Below the pieces are notes generated by a model. It was not told the DNA's origin. It did no database searches and was given only the letters and a program-made list of their open reading frames with translations. Shown here piece after piece: positions 1-11,761 of a DNA stretch of 64,000 bases; within the stretch, counting starts at the first letter, position 1; every line of letters begins with the position of its first letter. The DNA comes from Streptococcus mitis NCTC 12261. Its GTDB lineage: Bacteria; Bacillota; Bacilli; Lactobacillales; Streptococcaceae. Made by a program: the position numbers and the translations under genes. The stretch spans positions 921,501-985,500 of the forward strand of contig NZ_CP028414.1 in NCBI RefSeq assembly GCF_000148585.2. The letters are read 5' to 3'.

Positions 1-462
1 ACCAGGTTTATTGCCGACAACGGCAATTTTCTTACCAGCCAAGCGGTTCATGAGAGTTGATTTACCAGCATTTGGAATCCCAATAATCATGGTACGCAAG
101 GTTTCAATCTGAATCCCACGTTCTTTCTGGCGAGCAATCTTATCAGCCATGAGCTTCTTGGCCGCATCTGTTACAACTTTTACAGTCACTTGCTCTTTGG
201 AGTTGATAGCTAGCGTCTGAATTCCTTGTGATTCAAAATACTGGCGCCATTCCTTGGTCATTGCCGGGTCAGCCAAGTCTGCCTTATTTAAAATCAAGAG
301 TTTTGGTTTATCACCAACAATCTTGGTCAACATAGGATTTTGACTAGATAGAGGTAAGCGTGCATCAACCAAAATCGTCACAAAATCAACAAATTTTAAA
401 TTTTCCTGAACCTGTCGACGAGCTTTAGACATGTGACCAGGAAACCATTGAATAGTAGCCAT
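1..462 (-). CDS. rbgA: Ribosome biogenesis GTPase RbgA (YlqF), N-terminal part
   Basis: The first 154 residues are present; the 3' end of the gene lies beyond the window edge. RbgA is a circularly permuted GTPase needed for late assembly of the 50S ribosomal subunit. The permuted motif order is visible: the G4 motif NKAD (about residues 59-62) comes before the G1 P-loop GIPNAGKST (about residues 128-136). The start is the ATG at 462, with GGAG eight bases upstream. Family assignment is secure from the motif order and from the YlqF-like N-terminus MATIQWFPGHM. It reads leftwards, away from the following genes. Confidence 0.95.
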   Translation of the reverse strand, partial: MATIQWFPGHMSKARRQVQENLKFVDFVTILVDARLPLSSQNPMLTKIVGDKPKLLILNKADLADPAMTKEWRQYFESQGIQTLAINSKEQVTVKVVTDAAKKLMADKIARQKERGIQIETLRTMIIGIPNAGKSTLMNRLAGKKIAVVGNKPG

Positions 463-517
463 AATATATCTCCTTCGGATTGAAAAAATTGTAAAAACGT
501 TTTCTTTCTTATCCTCT

Positions 518-526
518 ATTCTATCA
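518..526 (-). promoter_or_regulatory. Extended -10 promoter of rbgA
   Basis: On the minus strand the sequence is TGATAGAAT, a TGn extended -10 element, about 60 bases upstream of the rbgA start. No good -35 box is visible, which is acceptable for an extended -10 promoter. The rest of 463-650 is AT-rich and holds nothing else I can identify. Confidence 0.5.
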
Positions 527-650
527 TAAATTAGTCTTTTTTGCATAAGCTTTTGTTTGTAATAGCTACTTTTTAAAGGAAGACTGATTTCAACCCCACT
601 TAATTTATATATTAACTTTATATAAAATTCTAAGACTTATATATTTAGTT

Positions 651-1829
651 TTAGATGAGTATTCGAGATAAAAATGGGACTATGCAATTTGTTAGAATCC
701 CTTCTATCCAGCATTCCTGTGCTGATGAGAGATGTTCTGCCTGGAGGCTTTCTTTTATAAAATCTCGAACTTGTTCTGGTGCGATTTCAAACTCAAAGGC
801 TTTCATTTTATAGAAAAAGTCAATAAGATGATCTGACAGATATTCGGTTGAAAAGGGAACTTCTCCACTTTTTCGATATTCTAATAAGAGCCTAGAAAAT
901 CGAGCTTTTTCTTCAGGAAGCTCACGAAAATAGGAATTGAGGAGCCAGGTCTGCTTCTGCTTTCTTTCAATTGGATCCTGACTAGCAATTCGTTGGTCTT
1001 TTTCCAGCTCTTTTTGGTATTGTTTGGCCTTGATAGCCCGTTCTGTTCTATTTTTACCAAAAAGTATTTTCTCCCACTTACGTTCTTCTTGAGTTAGGGT
1101 TTCTGTAAAGCCAAAGTAATCTTGATAAGCGCGCTCTGCTGGGCCCATGGCTAGGACCAGATTGTCTGCATATTGCTTGGCGATTTTATCTCTCTTTTTG
1201 CGCTCTTTCTCTGCTTGGATTCGGAGTTCTTGCTCGTAGTCAATTTTCTCCTTGCCTAGCTTGACAAGGTAGAGTTGGTCATCCGGTTTGCCAAGTAAAA
1301 AGGGTTTGATACACTTTTCAAGGACTTCTTCCATCCGAGCCTTCTTCTTAGGCTCTGCCTTGGTCCAACTTCCTCCCTGAAAGACTTCTAGGAAAAGCTG
1401 GTAGTCTCTCTCAGGCGCAAATTGATTGCCACGATTGGGTTTGAAAACACCTTTTTCCCAGAGCCATTTTAGAAGTCGCTCGTCAAAGTCACTTTTATTG
1501 ACCTTGATTTTTTCCTTTTTCTGAGCTTTTCTGGTTAGATTTTCAACCTTTCTTAGCAGTTTTTCTTCCTCTTCCAATTGCTGGTCAAGAGACAATCGAT
1601 GAAAATGACGAACGCAGTCGCTACCTATAGGAAATAGTCGTTGACCAGTCACTCCGTTAAAGAGTTCGTAGGCGTATTTGATGGCATTTCCACAGACACA
1701 ATTGCTACGGCCGATACCGTTAAAAATCAAGGAAACTTCATTCCATTCCTTGGTAGCTTGTTCCCAAGTATCAGCTTTTGAAGCCTGTAAAACCGCATCA
1801 TGCAGGGATTTTCTAACTGGAAGTGTCAT
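651..1829 (-). CDS. Conserved hypothetical protein with N-terminal Cys motif
   Basis: A 392-residue protein whose function I do not recognise. Residues 44-47 are CVCG and a further Cys lies at 72 in GSDCVRHF, so a small metal-binding knuckle is possible. The rest is highly charged and helical, with long Lys/Glu stretches around residues 80-110 and 200-290 that could be coiled coil. There is no signal peptide or membrane segment. The start has AAGGAG seven bases upstream. It sits 17 bases downstream of rexA on the same strand, so it is probably co-transcribed with rexBA. In pneumococcus I recall a gene of similar position next to rexA. A DNA-related role is only an inference from that context. 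Confidence 0.8.
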   Translation of the reverse strand: MTLPVRKSLHDAVLQASKADTWEQATKEWNEVSLIFNGIGRSNCVCGNAIKYAYELFNGVTGQRLFPIGSDCVRHFHRLSLDQQLEEEEKLLRKVENLTRKAQKKEKIKVNKSDFDERLLKWLWEKGVFKPNRGNQFAPERDYQLFLEVFQGGSWTKAEPKKKARMEEVLEKCIKPFLLGKPDDQLYLVKLGKEKIDYEQELRIQAEKERKKRDKIAKQYADNLVLAMGPAERAYQDYFGFTETLTQEERKWEKILFGKNRTERAIKAKQYQKELEKDQRIASQDPIERKQKQTWLLNSYFRELPEEKARFSRLLLEYRKSGEVPFSTEYLSDHLIDFFYKMKAFEFEIAPEQVRDFIKESLQAEHLSSAQECWIEGILTNCIVPFLSRILI

Positions 1830-1846
1830 GAGGTCTCCTTTCTAGA

Positions 1847-4800
1847 TTATACTTTTACAACTTGAACCTCGTCTTTACCGAGTAAAATCAAGTATTTGTC
1901 AATATTTTCAATCGAATAGGCTCGAGATAAAGCCTCTCCGTATAGGGCTAACTGACCACGATAACGGTCTATGAGTTGACTTGGTTCATCATAGCGGTCT
2001 GTCTTATAGTCGAACAGAACAATTCTGTCCTCGTAAAGCAGATAGCCATCAAGGATACCACGGACAACAAAGTCTTCCTGACTCTTTTGGTCTCGTTTGA
2101 GCATGGAGAAAGGTTGCTCGCGATAAAGATGGTTGGTATTAGAGAGAATTTCCTGACCGAGTGCTGTGTCAAAGAATGCAAGAATTTTAGCAAGATTGAT
2201 CTTGTCTCTGACAGCTGGGCTGGTTTGAACGTGTTTGAGAGTTTCTGTTAGGCTAGCAAGGGTTGGTCGCTGACTGAGGTCAATTCTCTGCATCAGTTCG
2301 TGGGTAGCACTACCAATCTCAGCTCCTGTTACCTTTTCTTTGGTTGAAAAATCTGGTAACTCAAAGCTAATTTTCTTGTCTACTGACTGGCCTTGACCTG
2401 CAATCTCGACACCTTCCATATCCATAACTGGTTCGTAGAATTTCTTGATTTGACTTGGAGTTTGAACACTTGGCAGTTCAATGGCTGCGCGGTGAAGAGT
2501 ATTATAAACTTCCACCTCTTTCAGCATTTCCAGTGCTTCTTTGATGGTTTCAGACTGGCGATTGTCTGCTTGAGAGCTATCTTGTAGAGGGCTCTTGTTT
2601 TCCAACTCACCGATAGCTTCTCTAGTCAACTGATCTTCGCCAACAAAACGATAGCTAAAGTTGAGATGATCCTTGGCAAATACTTTACTGATAGCCCAGA
2701 TCCAATCTTGGAAATTTCTTGCTTGCAGTCTGGTATTGCTATTTAGTTTCCCATTTTTAGTTGCTGGGTATTCCTTGGATTCCAGCTTTTCACGCGAACC
2801 CTTGCCGACAAGATAGATCTTTTTCTCAGCCCGCGTCATGGCAACATAAAGGAGACGCATCTGCTCTGAGTAGCTTGCCAGCTGTAATTCCTCTTCATTC
2901 TGCCTATAGGTCAGGCTAGGAATAGAGAGCTTGATGGTTTTCGGATAGTGAGCTTCTACTGCTCCTGTCTCCATTTTGGCAATGTATTTGACACCTAGTC
3001 CATTTTTACGACTGAGAATGACTTCTGACATGCTGTCTTGCTTATTGAAGTCCTGATCCATATTGAGAATAAAAACGTAAGGAAACTCCAGCCCTTTACT
3101 CTTGTGAATGGTCATGAGTTCTACAGCATCCTTAGGCGGTGCAACTGCCACGCTTGCAAGATCGTGCTGGGCTTCTAAAACTTGGTCAATCATACGGATA
3201 AAACGAGACAAGCCCTTGAAATTGCTCTTTTCAAACTGGTCAGCCCGAAGAGCTAGGGCATAGAGATTGGCCTGTCTAGCAGGGCCATTTGGCAAAGCTC
3301 CAACATAGTCATAGTAAAAACGGTCGTTGTAAATCTTCCAAATCAAGTCATAGAGAGAGTGAGTTTTGGCATACAGACGCCAAGAAGCCAAGATATCCAT
3401 GAATTGATTTAGTTTTTCAGTTAAATCCGTATGAATTAAGTTTTTCTGGCTAGCTACTTGTTTTTGAGCATTGACCAGTTTTTCATAGAGATTTTCTTGA
3501 ACTTTATCTTCTGCTTTCTGGAGAGACAAGCGTGCCAACTCGTCCTCATCAAATCCAAACATAGGAGACTTCATGAGAGCAACCAAGGCATAGTCTTGCA
3601 GGGGATTATGAATGACACGAAGAGTGTCTAGCATGACTTGCACTTCTAGGGATTGGAGATAATTGTTTTGCTCGCCGTCTGTTTTGACAGGTATCCCGTA
3701 CTCAGACAAGGCAAGGAGAATCTGGTCATTACGACTGCGACTGGAGGTCAGAAGGGCAATTTCTTTAAAAGCAACACTTTTTTCCTTATGGAGTTTAAGA
3801 ATTTCCTTGATAACCAGACGCATTTCGCCTGTTAGTTTCGTTTCTGTTTGACTCTCTTCTTCCTCACCTGTATCGTCCTTGTCGTAGAGGAGAAATTCTG
3901 CTTTGTTATCTGGATTGGGAGTCAGTTTGGTATTGGCAAAAACAAGTTGGTGCATGCTGTCATAGTTGATTTCACCGACCTCTTGGTCCATGAGACGTTT
4001 AAAAACATCATTGGTTGCTGATAGCACTTCTGAACTACTACGGAAATTTTCTTTGAGTAGAATCAGCTTTCCTTCTTTGGAATCTTGCGCATAGCGTTGG
4101 AATTTCTCATTGAAAATCTGCGGGTCTGCCTGACGGAAACGGTAGATGGACTGCTTGATATCTCCCACCATAAAGCGATTGTGACCATTAGACAGCAATT
4201 CCAGCATCCGTTCTTGAATATGGTTGGTATCCTGATACTCATCGACCATGACTTCGTGGAAGCGATCCTGATAAGCCTCACGGCCTTGAGGAAATTTCTC
4301 TAAAATCTCAATGGTGTAATGGCTGATATCAGCGAATTCAAAGGCGTTTTCCTGACGCTTACGTTCACGATAAGCTTCCACAAAATCACTCATGAAGGTT
4401 TGGAAAGTCTTAGCTAGTTCCCAGGTATCTCCATGATAACGTTCTTGATAGTCGAGAATGGTTATCTGGTCTGACAGTTGTCCTAGTTTAGCAAACTGGG
4501 TCTTTCTTTCTTCGTTGTAGGCATCCGCCAGTGGCTTCAAATCAGCCTTGCGACTGGCATTAGTCAGGGCCCGACCGTTTTTCTCTTTCGAAATTGCGAC
4601 AACACGCGCAAGCACTGCCTGATAAGCCTGACTATCGGACTCTTGATTTAAGGAGCCAATTTCATCCAGAATCAACTGAACATTTTCTAAATAGGGAGCC
4701 TTTGCAAACTCCTTGGCATCATTACCCAGATGATAACGGAAAAAGCTTTCCAAATCCCAAAGGGCTTGCTTGATTTGCTCAGTCAGTTTTTCTTTTTCAC

Positions 4801-5497
4801 TAGTAAAATCAGCTTTTTCAAAGCCTTTGAGGAAAGATTCACTCAGCCATTTCTGAGGATTGCTGGTGGATTGGAGGAAGTCATAGATTTTATAGACCTG
4901 CTGGCGCAGCCCCCGTTCATCCTTGCCACGCCCTGCAAAATTTTTCAGCAAATGACTAAAGGTCTCTTTCTGTTTGCCTTGGTAATGGGCTTCAAATACC
5001 TCATGAAAGACTTCGTTTTTTAGAAGAAGTTGCTCGCTTTGGTTTTGTAAAATACGGAAATTTGGCGCAATATCAAGCAGATAGCCATGTTTACCAAGGA
5101 ATTTTTGCGTGAAAGAGTCCATGGTCCCGATGGCTGCGTTGGGTAGGTCTGCCAACTGGCGGCCCAAGTGTTGTTTGAGATCGACATTATGCGTTTCTTG
5201 GATTTGCTGGCTGATTTTTTTCTCCAAGCGTTCTTTGAGTTCAGTCGCAGCCTTGACGGTAAAGGTTGAGATAAAGAGTTGAGAAATTTCGATACCACGC
5301 GCCAATTGGTCCAGAATACGCTCGGCCATGACAAAAGTCTTCCCAGAACCAGCCGACGCTGAGACAAGGATATTCTGACCAGAAGTGTAGATGGCTTCGA
5401 TTTGTTCGGCAGTTTTCTTTTGTTCCTTGCTCGAATTTGCTTCTGCTTCTTGCAGTTTTTGAATTTCCTCCTCAGTTAAAAAGGGAATGGGCTTCAT
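1847..5497 (-). CDS. rexA: ATP-dependent helicase/nuclease subunit A (AddA/RexA)
   Basis: The 1216-residue helicase-nuclease subunit of the AddAB (RexAB) complex, which resects double-strand breaks to start recombination repair. The Walker A motif SASAGSGKT lies at residues 46-54, and the UvrD-type motif II DEYQDTN is near residue 420. The C-terminus (about 1140-1170) has the RecB-family nuclease motif, GILDGY followed by FDYKTD, which supplies the catalytic Asp and Lys. Length is normal for the family. The start overlaps the rexB stop in an ATGA arrangement, indicating translational coupling. Nothing suggests damage. Confidence 0.97.
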   Translation of the reverse strand: MKPIPFLTEEEIQKLQEAEANSSKEQKKTAEQIEAIYTSGQNILVSASAGSGKTFVMAERILDQLARGIEISQLFISTFTVKAATELKERLEKKISQQIQETHNVDLKQHLGRQLADLPNAAIGTMDSFTQKFLGKHGYLLDIAPNFRILQNQSEQLLLKNEVFHEVFEAHYQGKQKETFSHLLKNFAGRGKDERGLRQQVYKIYDFLQSTSNPQKWLSESFLKGFEKADFTSEKEKLTEQIKQALWDLESFFRYHLGNDAKEFAKAPYLENVQLILDEIGSLNQESDSQAYQAVLARVVAISKEKNGRALTNASRKADLKPLADAYNEERKTQFAKLGQLSDQITILDYQERYHGDTWELAKTFQTFMSDFVEAYRERKRQENAFEFADISHYTIEILEKFPQGREAYQDRFHEVMVDEYQDTNHIQERMLELLSNGHNRFMVGDIKQSIYRFRQADPQIFNEKFQRYAQDSKEGKLILLKENFRSSSEVLSATNDVFKRLMDQEVGEINYDSMHQLVFANTKLTPNPDNKAEFLLYDKDDTGEEEESQTETKLTGEMRLVIKEILKLHKEKSVAFKEIALLTSSRSRNDQILLALSEYGIPVKTDGEQNNYLQSLEVQVMLDTLRVIHNPLQDYALVALMKSPMFGFDEDELARLSLQKAEDKVQENLYEKLVNAQKQVASQKNLIHTDLTEKLNQFMDILASWRLYAKTHSLYDLIWKIYNDRFYYDYVGALPNGPARQANLYALALRADQFEKSNFKGLSRFIRMIDQVLEAQHDLASVAVAPPKDAVELMTIHKSKGLEFPYVFILNMDQDFNKQDSMSEVILSRKNGLGVKYIAKMETGAVEAHYPKTIKLSIPSLTYRQNEEELQLASYSEQMRLLYVAMTRAEKKIYLVGKGSREKLESKEYPATKNGKLNSNTRLQARNFQDWIWAISKVFAKDHLNFSYRFVGEDQLTREAIGELENKSPLQDSSQADNRQSETIKEALEMLKEVEVYNTLHRAAIELPSVQTPSQIKKFYEPVMDMEGVEIAGQGQSVDKKISFELPDFSTKEKVTGAEIGSATHELMQRIDLSQRPTLASLTETLKHVQTSPAVRDKINLAKILAFFDTALGQEILSNTNHLYREQPFSMLKRDQKSQEDFVVRGILDGYLLYEDRIVLFDYKTDRYDEPSQLIDRYRGQLALYGEALSRAYSIENIDKYLILLGKDEVQVVKV

Positions 5498-8400
5498 CGA
5501 TTCAACTCCTCTCTTATTTTTTCAAACCAAGCTTGCTTGAGTTTTTCTCCGACCAGACGTTTGCCATCAGCTAAGTCCAACTTTTCTAGGAAACGGGCTT
5601 GGCCTAAATGGTAATTAGCTTCAAATCCTGTAATGGCTTGATGTTGCTGAACATACGGTGCAATACTTCTGCCGTTTTCAGTATAAGGATTAATGGCGAA
5701 TTGGCCTTCTAAAATCTTCTCAGCCGCTTTCTTGTAAAGATGGGCATTGTAGTCCAGTAGAAGCTGGAATTCCTCATCCGTCAGCTGATTGGCCTTATTT
5801 TTATTGTAAAATTCACCTAAATGACTGCTTTCTTTTTCTAAAAAGAGCCCTTGGTATTTCATAGACTTGCTAGCTTCTACTACTGCACCTGCCAGACTTT
5901 TAACGGCCATCAAAGATTGGACTGGTTCAGCCATTTCCAAGTACATGGCACCAAAAAAGTTCTGCTCCCCTTCTCTTTTTAAGGCAGCTAAATAGGTTGG
6001 CAGTTGGGAATTAAGCCCATTAAAGAAATGAGGAAATTGGAACTGAGTCAGACTGGATTTGTAGTCTACCACTCCAATCGCTCCATCAGCTTTCAATCGG
6101 TCAATGCGGTCAACCTTACCTCGTACAAAAACACTGCGACCATTGTCCAATTGAATAAAGGCTTGCTCTTTCCCACCGAAATTCGATTCCTCTTTGATGG
6201 TTTCGATGGCTGGATTATGACGGAGAATGTGGCCAGTCGTTCGTGCAACATCAAGCAAAACTTCCTTGGTAAACTGGGCTTCCAAACTTTCCTGATAAAT
6301 AGCCTCAAATTCACGTTCTTGACTGGTTTCTTGGATAGCTTGTTCTAAACGTTTGTCAAAGGAATCTTCGTTAGGCAACTGTAAGGCGCGTTCAAAGATA
6401 CGGTGCAAGAAATTTCCGTGACTGCGGGCATCAGGACGCAGGCGTAATTCTTCTTGCAAGCCTAGAACATAACGGAGGAAATAACTGTATTCATTGCGGT
6501 AAAACTCCGTCAAACCAGAGGTAGACAGGTAAAATTCCTGTTCAGCAGGATAGAGAGCCTGTAAGGTGTCCTTTGCTAAGGGTTTACTGCTTGGGCTGGT
6601 TGGGAGGGCTGGATTTTCCAGACCTTGCTGGTCTAGTTTTTTACCCATGACACGCGCTAGAACTTTAATAAATGTCAAATCTTGCTCAGTCTCACTCATC
6701 TCGCCCTGCTGGTGATAGGCAACCAGACTGGACAAAAGGCTGTGATATGAACCTATATCTTCTTTGCTAAGATTTTTATGGCTCATTCTCTTTTCTCTTC
6801 GACTAAATCCAAAACTCACCAGCTCTTGAAGATAAGCTGACTCCTTGCTTTCACTTTCATTAAAAAGGCTTGGAGATGACAGAATCAACTGCTTACGCGC
6901 AGAATTGACCAAGGAAAGCATAGTGTAGCGATTTTTCTTGAGGTTTTCACTGCTGGCAATCAGCAATTGAACGCCTTCTTCTGTCGCTTGGTTTAAGCTT
7001 TGTCTTTCTTCATCAGTTAAAAGACTGGTATTTTGCGCGATTTTTGGTAAATTGTCCTGAGTCAGCCCAATGGCATAGACAAAGTCAGCTGTCAGTGGCG
7101 CAATCAAATCATAACTCTGCACCAGAACGGTGTTCACTGTCGCTGGAATGGTACGGTATTGAGATAGACTCATTCCAGAATGGAGCAGGGCTAGAAAGTC
7201 CTCTAGACTAACCTGTGAACCAGCAAAAACAGTCGCAAATTGTTCTAAAACATGGCAGAATGCCTTCCAAACTTCGGCTTGTCTTTCCTGTTCAAGAACT
7301 TTCATAGTAGCTGTCAAATCTTGTAACTGCTTAGTTACTGCTCCTTCTTTTAGAAAGACATTCCACTTTTGTAAGAGATTTTCAGCCTTTTGTTTTCGGC
7401 TGGCAAAGAGAGTCTCAAGAGGTGTTACAATACGCAGACGAAGAGCATTTAAACGCCCTAAATCAAATTTTCCATGGTGGGATTTGGTGAAGGCTTGCTG
7501 AAAGGCTGGCAAGCCATTGATACCAAGATAGCGGATATATTGCTCAAAAGCATCAATATCAGCCTGACTAAGGTCGGTATACAAACCTGTTCTGAGAAGG
7601 TTAATCAAATCCTCCTGACGGAAACGATAGCGTTTCAAAGCTAAAATAGACTCGACAAACTGTGTCAAAGGGTGGTGGGCCATGGATTCGCTTCTACCAA
7701 GATAGAAAGGAATCTGGTACTGGTCAAAAATGGTTTTAAGAGATAACTGATAAGAAGCCACATCCCCCAAGAGAATACGAAAATGCTTGTAACTCAGATT
7801 TGAGTTCTCATGTAATTTCTGACGAATGCTCCGAGCTACTAGCTCCAACTCCTCCTTTTGCGTCAAGCAAGACCAGATTTGTAAGTTTTCACGGTCCCTA
7901 TCATCAATTTCCAAGGAAAGTTCTGAAAAGTCATAAGAAGACTCCAGCAAACGAGAGGCCTTGTCAAAGCTATCCATCTTCTCATGAGTTTGAGAATAAT
8001 CCTGGGCAGGTGTTTGGTATTTAAAGGCTAGATGATGGAGAAACTCCACACTGGCTTGATAGAGATTGCCTTCAGAGAATGGACTGGTATAGGCTTTCTT
8101 ACTAACATAAGCCCCAATAACAATCTCAACACCCTTGGCATGAAGTAAGTCCACAATCCGCTCTTCCTCAGCAGAAAAACGGGTAAATCCATCAATAACC
8201 AAGGCGATTTGAGTAAAATCACTACTTACCTTGTCATTCTCAATAGCTTCAATCAAATGGGATAACTGACTTCCCTGAGCTAACTGCCCTTGATTGAGGT
8301 AGGCCGTTACTTTCTCAAAAATCAAGAGTAAATCGGCTCTCTTATCCTCATCCGTCAAACTCTCCAAGTCCACAAAACTCATCTGAGCTTTGGTCATCTC

Positions 8401-8769
8401 ATGATAAAGATCAATCAACTGCTGGATAAACTGAGGATCCTGCTTGATGGCGCCGTATACTCGTAAGTCTTTTGGATCAAGTTCAGTAAGACATCTGTAA
8501 AAGGCCATACCAAGACCGATATCATCAAGACTGATCTTAGCTGGCAAATCATTCAAAATCAGGTAACGAGCCATTTGAGCAAAGCGCGTGACGGTAATCG
8601 CAAAAGAAGCCTGCTGGGACAAGCATTCCAGCACGGCGCGTTCCTTTTCAAAAGAAAGAGAGTTGGGAGCGATGTAAAAGACCCGCTTGCCAGCAGCAAC
8701 TAACTCTTCTGCCTCTCTAGTTAGAATTTCTGTCAAAGAAGTCCGAATATCAGTATAAAGTAATTTCAT
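5494..8769 (-). CDS. rexB: ATP-dependent nuclease subunit B (AddB/RexB)
   Basis: The AddB/RexB partner of RexA, 1091 residues with the start chosen here. The C-terminal nuclease domain carries GxVDRIDR and GVVDYKSS, the RecB-type metal-binding and catalytic motifs. The reading frame also contains an ATG at 8793. I prefer the ATG at 8769 because it has a GAGG Shine-Dalgarno at proper spacing, starts MKLLYTDIR like pneumococcal RexB, and leaves a leader of about 26 nt from the extended -10 promoter at 8802-8810. The upstream ATG would lie at the transcript's very 5' end. It is the first gene of rexB-rexA-hypothetical. Confidence 0.95.
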   Translation of the reverse strand: MKLLYTDIRTSLTEILTREAEELVAAGKRVFYIAPNSLSFEKERAVLECLSQQASFAITVTRFAQMARYLILNDLPAKISLDDIGLGMAFYRCLTELDPKDLRVYGAIKQDPQFIQQLIDLYHEMTKAQMSFVDLESLTDEDKRADLLLIFEKVTAYLNQGQLAQGSQLSHLIEAIENDKVSSDFTQIALVIDGFTRFSAEEERIVDLLHAKGVEIVIGAYVSKKAYTSPFSEGNLYQASVEFLHHLAFKYQTPAQDYSQTHEKMDSFDKASRLLESSYDFSELSLEIDDRDRENLQIWSCLTQKEELELVARSIRQKLHENSNLSYKHFRILLGDVASYQLSLKTIFDQYQIPFYLGRSESMAHHPLTQFVESILALKRYRFRQEDLINLLRTGLYTDLSQADIDAFEQYIRYLGINGLPAFQQAFTKSHHGKFDLGRLNALRLRIVTPLETLFASRKQKAENLLQKWNVFLKEGAVTKQLQDLTATMKVLEQERQAEVWKAFCHVLEQFATVFAGSQVSLEDFLALLHSGMSLSQYRTIPATVNTVLVQSYDLIAPLTADFVYAIGLTQDNLPKIAQNTSLLTDEERQSLNQATEEGVQLLIASSENLKKNRYTMLSLVNSARKQLILSSPSLFNESESKESAYLQELVSFGFSRREKRMSHKNLSKEDIGSYHSLLSSLVAYHQQGEMSETEQDLTFIKVLARVMGKKLDQQGLENPALPTSPSSKPLAKDTLQALYPAEQEFYLSTSGLTEFYRNEYSYFLRYVLGLQEELRLRPDARSHGNFLHRIFERALQLPNEDSFDKRLEQAIQETSQEREFEAIYQESLEAQFTKEVLLDVARTTGHILRHNPAIETIKEESNFGGKEQAFIQLDNGRSVFVRGKVDRIDRLKADGAIGVVDYKSSLTQFQFPHFFNGLNSQLPTYLAALKREGEQNFFGAMYLEMAEPVQSLMAVKSLAGAVVEASKSMKYQGLFLEKESSHLGEFYNKNKANQLTDEEFQLLLDYNAHLYKKAAEKILEGQFAINPYTENGRSIAPYVQQHQAITGFEANYHLGQARFLEKLDLADGKRLVGEKLKQAWFEKIREELNR

Positions 8770-8801
8770 CTCCGCCTCGTTAGAATTTTTCATTACCTTT
8801 T

Positions 8802-8858
8802 ATTATACCATGATTAGCCCGAAGATTCCTCCTCCTTTCCTCCAAAATATGCTATAAT
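8802..8858. promoter_or_regulatory. Divergent extended -10 promoters (rexB and HAD gene)
   Basis: Two perfect TGnTATAAT elements face away from each other. The minus-strand copy is at 8802-8810 and serves rexBA; the plus-strand copy is at 8850-8858 and serves the HAD phosphatase gene. Neither has a strong -35 box. Confidence 0.7.
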
Positions 8859-8886
8859 AATACCAAAAGAAAAAGAAGGAAGACCT

Positions 8887-9696
8887 ATGATTAAACTACT
8901 AGCCTTGGATATGGACGGAACCCTCCTCAATGAAGCCAAGGAAATCCCACAAGCTCACATTACTGCTATTCACCAAGCTATTGAAAAAGGTGTCAAACTG
9001 GTTCTCTGTACAGGTCGCCCGCTTTTCGGTGTCCTCCCCTACTACAAAAAATTGGGACTCGACCTCCAGAATGAGTATGTCATTGTCAATAACGGTTGTT
9101 CAACTCACCAGACAAGTGACTGGGGACTAGTTGACTGGCAAGAACTTAGTCCAGCAGACATCGAATATCTCTATGACCTAGCTGAAAAAAGTGATGTTCA
9201 GTTGACTCTTTTTGATGAGGAGCATTATTTTGTCCTCGGTGGTAAGCCTAATGAAATTGTTCAAAATGATGCCAAGCTGGTCTTTTCAGACCTGACTGAA
9301 ATTTCTCTTGAGGAAGCGACTAGTGGCAAGTACCGTATGTTTCAAGGGATGTTTTTGGGGACAGATAGCCAAACGGACGATTTTGAGCAGCGTTTTGCTG
9401 AGGAGCTTTGCCAACGATTTAGTGGAGTTCGTTCGCAGCCTGTCATTTATGAAGCGATGCCACTTGGAACGACAAAGGCCACTGCTCTTTCTCGACTAGC
9501 AGATATTTTGAAGATTGATTCCTCAGAGATTATGGCTATGGGCGATGCTAATAACGATATCGAAATGCTCCAGTTTGCAGGCCTTGGTATTGCTATGGGA
9601 AATGCCAGTGATTATGTCAAATCTCTTGCGGATGCCGTTACAGCAAGCAACGAAGAAGACGGCGTTGCGCGTGCTATTGAGAAATATATTTTATAA
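8887..9696 (+). CDS. Cof-type HAD-superfamily sugar-phosphatase
   Basis: A 269-residue HAD hydrolase of the Cof/YidA subfamily. Motif I is DMDGTLLN near the N-terminus (nucleophile Asp, residues 8-15), motif II includes CTGRP, and motif IV is GDANNDIEML near residue 220, followed by GIAMGNA. A type IIB cap domain lies between motifs II and III. Such enzymes dephosphorylate sugar phosphates or pyridoxal phosphate in the cytoplasm; the substrate cannot be read from sequence. It stands alone between the divergent rexB promoter and a bidirectional terminator. Confidence 0.93.
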   Translation: MIKLLALDMDGTLLNEAKEIPQAHITAIHQAIEKGVKLVLCTGRPLFGVLPYYKKLGLDLQNEYVIVNNGCSTHQTSDWGLVDWQELSPADIEYLYDLAEKSDVQLTLFDEEHYFVLGGKPNEIVQNDAKLVFSDLTEISLEEATSGKYRMFQGMFLGTDSQTDDFEQRFAEELCQRFSGVRSQPVIYEAMPLGTTKATALSRLADILKIDSSEIMAMGDANNDIEMLQFAGLGIAMGNASDYVKSLADAVTASNEEDGVARAIEKYIL

Positions 9697-9701
9697 AAAG
9701 A

Positions 9702-9740
9702 AAAGCAAATAGGCAGAGGTTACTGCTATTTGCTTTTTTT
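9702..9740. terminator. Bidirectional intrinsic terminator
   Basis: An 11-bp stem (AAAGCAAATAG with its complement) is followed by seven T on the plus strand. On the minus strand the same stem is followed by TTTTCTTTTT. It closes the HAD gene from the left and the polyamine operon from the right. Confidence 0.9.
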
Positions 9741-9790
9741 ATCATGACAGTCGTCAGATATTCTAAAATTTGTAAATATAGGTTTGCTTG

Positions 9791-10666
9791 CTAGTCCGTA
9801 ATCCATTGATACATTTCGGGTCTTCTATCTCGAAACAAGCCCCAGTTTAGGCGTTCGCTTGCTCCCTTGTCTAGGTCATAAGTTGCTAACAGAACAGCTT
9901 CTTCTTGTCTTTCAGCTCGTTCTAGAATAGCTCCTGTTTCATCCGTCATAAAGGATGAACCGTAGAAGTCAAGACTGGAACTCTGTCCACCATTTTCCTC
10001 ACTTGGAGCGACTTCCTCTAATCCATAACGATTGGCTGCGATGACTGGAACAATATTTGCTGCTGCGTGTCCTTGCATGGTACGTTGCCAATGACCACAA
10101 CTATCTGTATCCAAAATCGGCTCTGAACCGATGGCTGTAGGATAAAAGAGCAATTCAGCACCATTCAATGCAAGACAGCGCGCTGTTTCAGGGAACCATT
10201 GATCCCAACAGATACCGATCCCAATCTTGGCATAGCGAGTATCCCAGACCTTGAAACCTGTGTTGCCAGGCGTAAAGTAAAATTTCTCTTGATAGTAATG
10301 ATCATCTGGTATGTGGGTCTTTCGATAAACACCCAGCACTTCCCCATCTGCATCAATAACGGCAATGGAGTTATACAAGACATTGCCATCTTTTTCATAG
10401 AAACTGATCGGTAAAACAACTTGTAGTTCCTTAGCAATCACCTTAAAATGCTGAATGGCAGTATTGTCTGTCACCGACTGGGCATGCTGGTAGTAGTCAT
10501 ACTGACGTTCCTGACAAAAGTATGGACGTTCAAACAATTCGGGTAAAAGAATAATTTGTGCGCCTTGTTCTGCAGCCTGACGTACTAAACGCTCTGCGGT
10601 TTGGATATTTGTTGACACATCCTTAGCGCATTGCATCTGAATGGCTGCAACTCTTACATTTCTCAT
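9791..10666 (-). CDS. aguB: N-carbamoylputrescine amidase
   Basis: A 291-residue nitrilase-superfamily amidase that converts N-carbamoylputrescine to putrescine, CO2 and ammonia. The catalytic triad is Glu43 (LPELFERPYF), Lys116 (YRKTHIPD) and Cys153 (GICWDQWFPE). The QWFPE context and its place directly after agmatine deiminase identify AguB rather than another nitrilase. It is the last gene of the operon, starting 9 bases after aguA ends. Length is typical. Confidence 0.95.
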   Translation of the reverse strand: MRNVRVAAIQMQCAKDVSTNIQTAERLVRQAAEQGAQIILLPELFERPYFCQERQYDYYQHAQSVTDNTAIQHFKVIAKELQVVLPISFYEKDGNVLYNSIAVIDADGEVLGVYRKTHIPDDHYYQEKFYFTPGNTGFKVWDTRYAKIGIGICWDQWFPETARCLALNGAELLFYPTAIGSEPILDTDSCGHWQRTMQGHAAANIVPVIAANRYGLEEVAPSEENGGQSSSLDFYGSSFMTDETGAILERAERQEEAVLLATYDLDKGASERLNWGLFRDRRPEMYQWITD

Positions 10667-10675
10667 CTTTTTCTC

Positions 10676-11761
10676 CTATTCTGGGATTTGTTGGGTGATA
10701 CAGTGGATATTGCCACCACCTAAAAGAATATCTCTGGCTGGTATTCCGACAACTTTACGGTCTGGAAAACACTTGCTGAGGATATCTAAGGCCACTTGGT
10801 CGTTTTTATCCTGAAACTGAGGAACTAGGACAGCCTGGTTGGCAATATAAAAGTTTACGTAGGAAGCTGCTAGTCGTTCACCTGCGTATCGCTCTTCTTC
10901 TCCTTCTTCATAGATGTAGCCTGGTAAATCCTCTTTGGTTACAACTTGATGAAGAGCTGGAATTGGAAGTTTATGAATGGTGAACTGACGACCTTTTGCA
11001 TCTGTTTCCTTTTCTAAAAGCGCTAAATCAGCTGCTGACATGGCATATTGAGGATCGCTTTTGTCGTCTGTCCAAGCCAAAACAAGCTCAGCAGGACCAA
11101 CAAAGGCAGCAACATTGTCAACGTGTTCATTGGTTTCGTCCTGATAAATACCATAAGGAAGCCAGATAACTTTTTCAGCTCCAAGGCACTCTAATAAGGT
11201 GGTTTCGATTTCTTCCTTACTAAGATGAGGATTGCGACCAGAACTAAGCAAGCAACTTTCAGTCACGAGAATGGTTCCTTGACCATCGCTATGTATCGCT
11301 CCGCCTTCCAGTACAAAAGGCTTGGCATCATAAACAGGCATTTCCAAGGTCTCAGCAAAACGACTGGCTACTTGGTCATCATCTTCATAATCTTGATAAA
11401 GACCATCAACAGCACCACCCCAAGCATTGAAAGACCAATCCACGGCTAATTTCTGGCCTTCATCATTGATAAGAATGGTCGGACCCGTATCACGCGCCCA
11501 GGCATCATTGGTGGGAATGTCTAGATAAATAACCTTGTCTCCAAGATAAGATTGGGCTTCAGCTAAGTAGTCTTGGCCAACCAAAAGATAGACTCTTTCC
11601 CCTTCTGCTATAGTCTTAATGATCTGGCTGAAAGCTCTTTTGGCAGCCTTTCCTTGAAAGGGCCATGAACCTGGTCGAGTTGGCCATATCATAAGGGTAC
11701 CATGATGGGGCTCGTATTCTGCTGGCATGCGATAGCCTAATTTTTTGGGACTGTCCATCAT
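10676..11761 (-). CDS. aguA: Agmatine deiminase
   Basis: A 361-residue guanidino-group-modifying enzyme that hydrolyses agmatine to N-carbamoylputrescine and ammonia. Family signatures include the N-terminal MPAEYEPH and [12 protein letters not shown] near residue 89, and the C-terminal [11 protein letters not shown] with nucleophile Cys354. The start ATG overlaps the nspC stop (ATGA), so translation is coupled. A second ATG follows at once; both are compatible with the upstream GGAG. Here it feeds spermidine synthesis, unlike the catabolic agmatine-deiminase clusters that carry carbamate kinase. Confidence 0.96.
   Translation of the reverse strand: MMDSPKKLGYRMPAEYEPHHGTLMIWPTRPGSWPFQGKAAKRAFSQIIKTIAEGERVYLLVGQDYLAEAQSYLGDKVIYLDIPTNDAWARDTGPTILINDEGQKLAVDWSFNAWGGAVDGLYQDYEDDDQVASRFAETLEMPVYDAKPFVLEGGAIHSDGQGTILVTESCLLSSGRNPHLSKEEIETTLLECLGAEKVIWLPYGIYQDETNEHVDNVAAFVGPAELVLAWTDDKSDPQYAMSAADLALLEKETDAKGRQFTIHKLPIPALHQVVTKEDLPGYIYEEGEEERYAGERLAASYVNFYIANQAVLVPQFQDKNDQVALDILSKCFPDRKVVGIPARDILLGGGNIHCITQQIPE

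Noticed and set aside
4063..5367. Many ORFs of 60-160 codons on the opposite strand or in alternative frames inside rexA, rexB, tex, prfA, pht and others
   Set aside because: They are shadows of long conserved genes, with no ribosome sites and no protein-family features.
8769..8793. rexB start at 8793
   Set aside because: It would lie at the transcript 5' end without a ribosome site, whereas 8769 has one and gives the known N-terminus.
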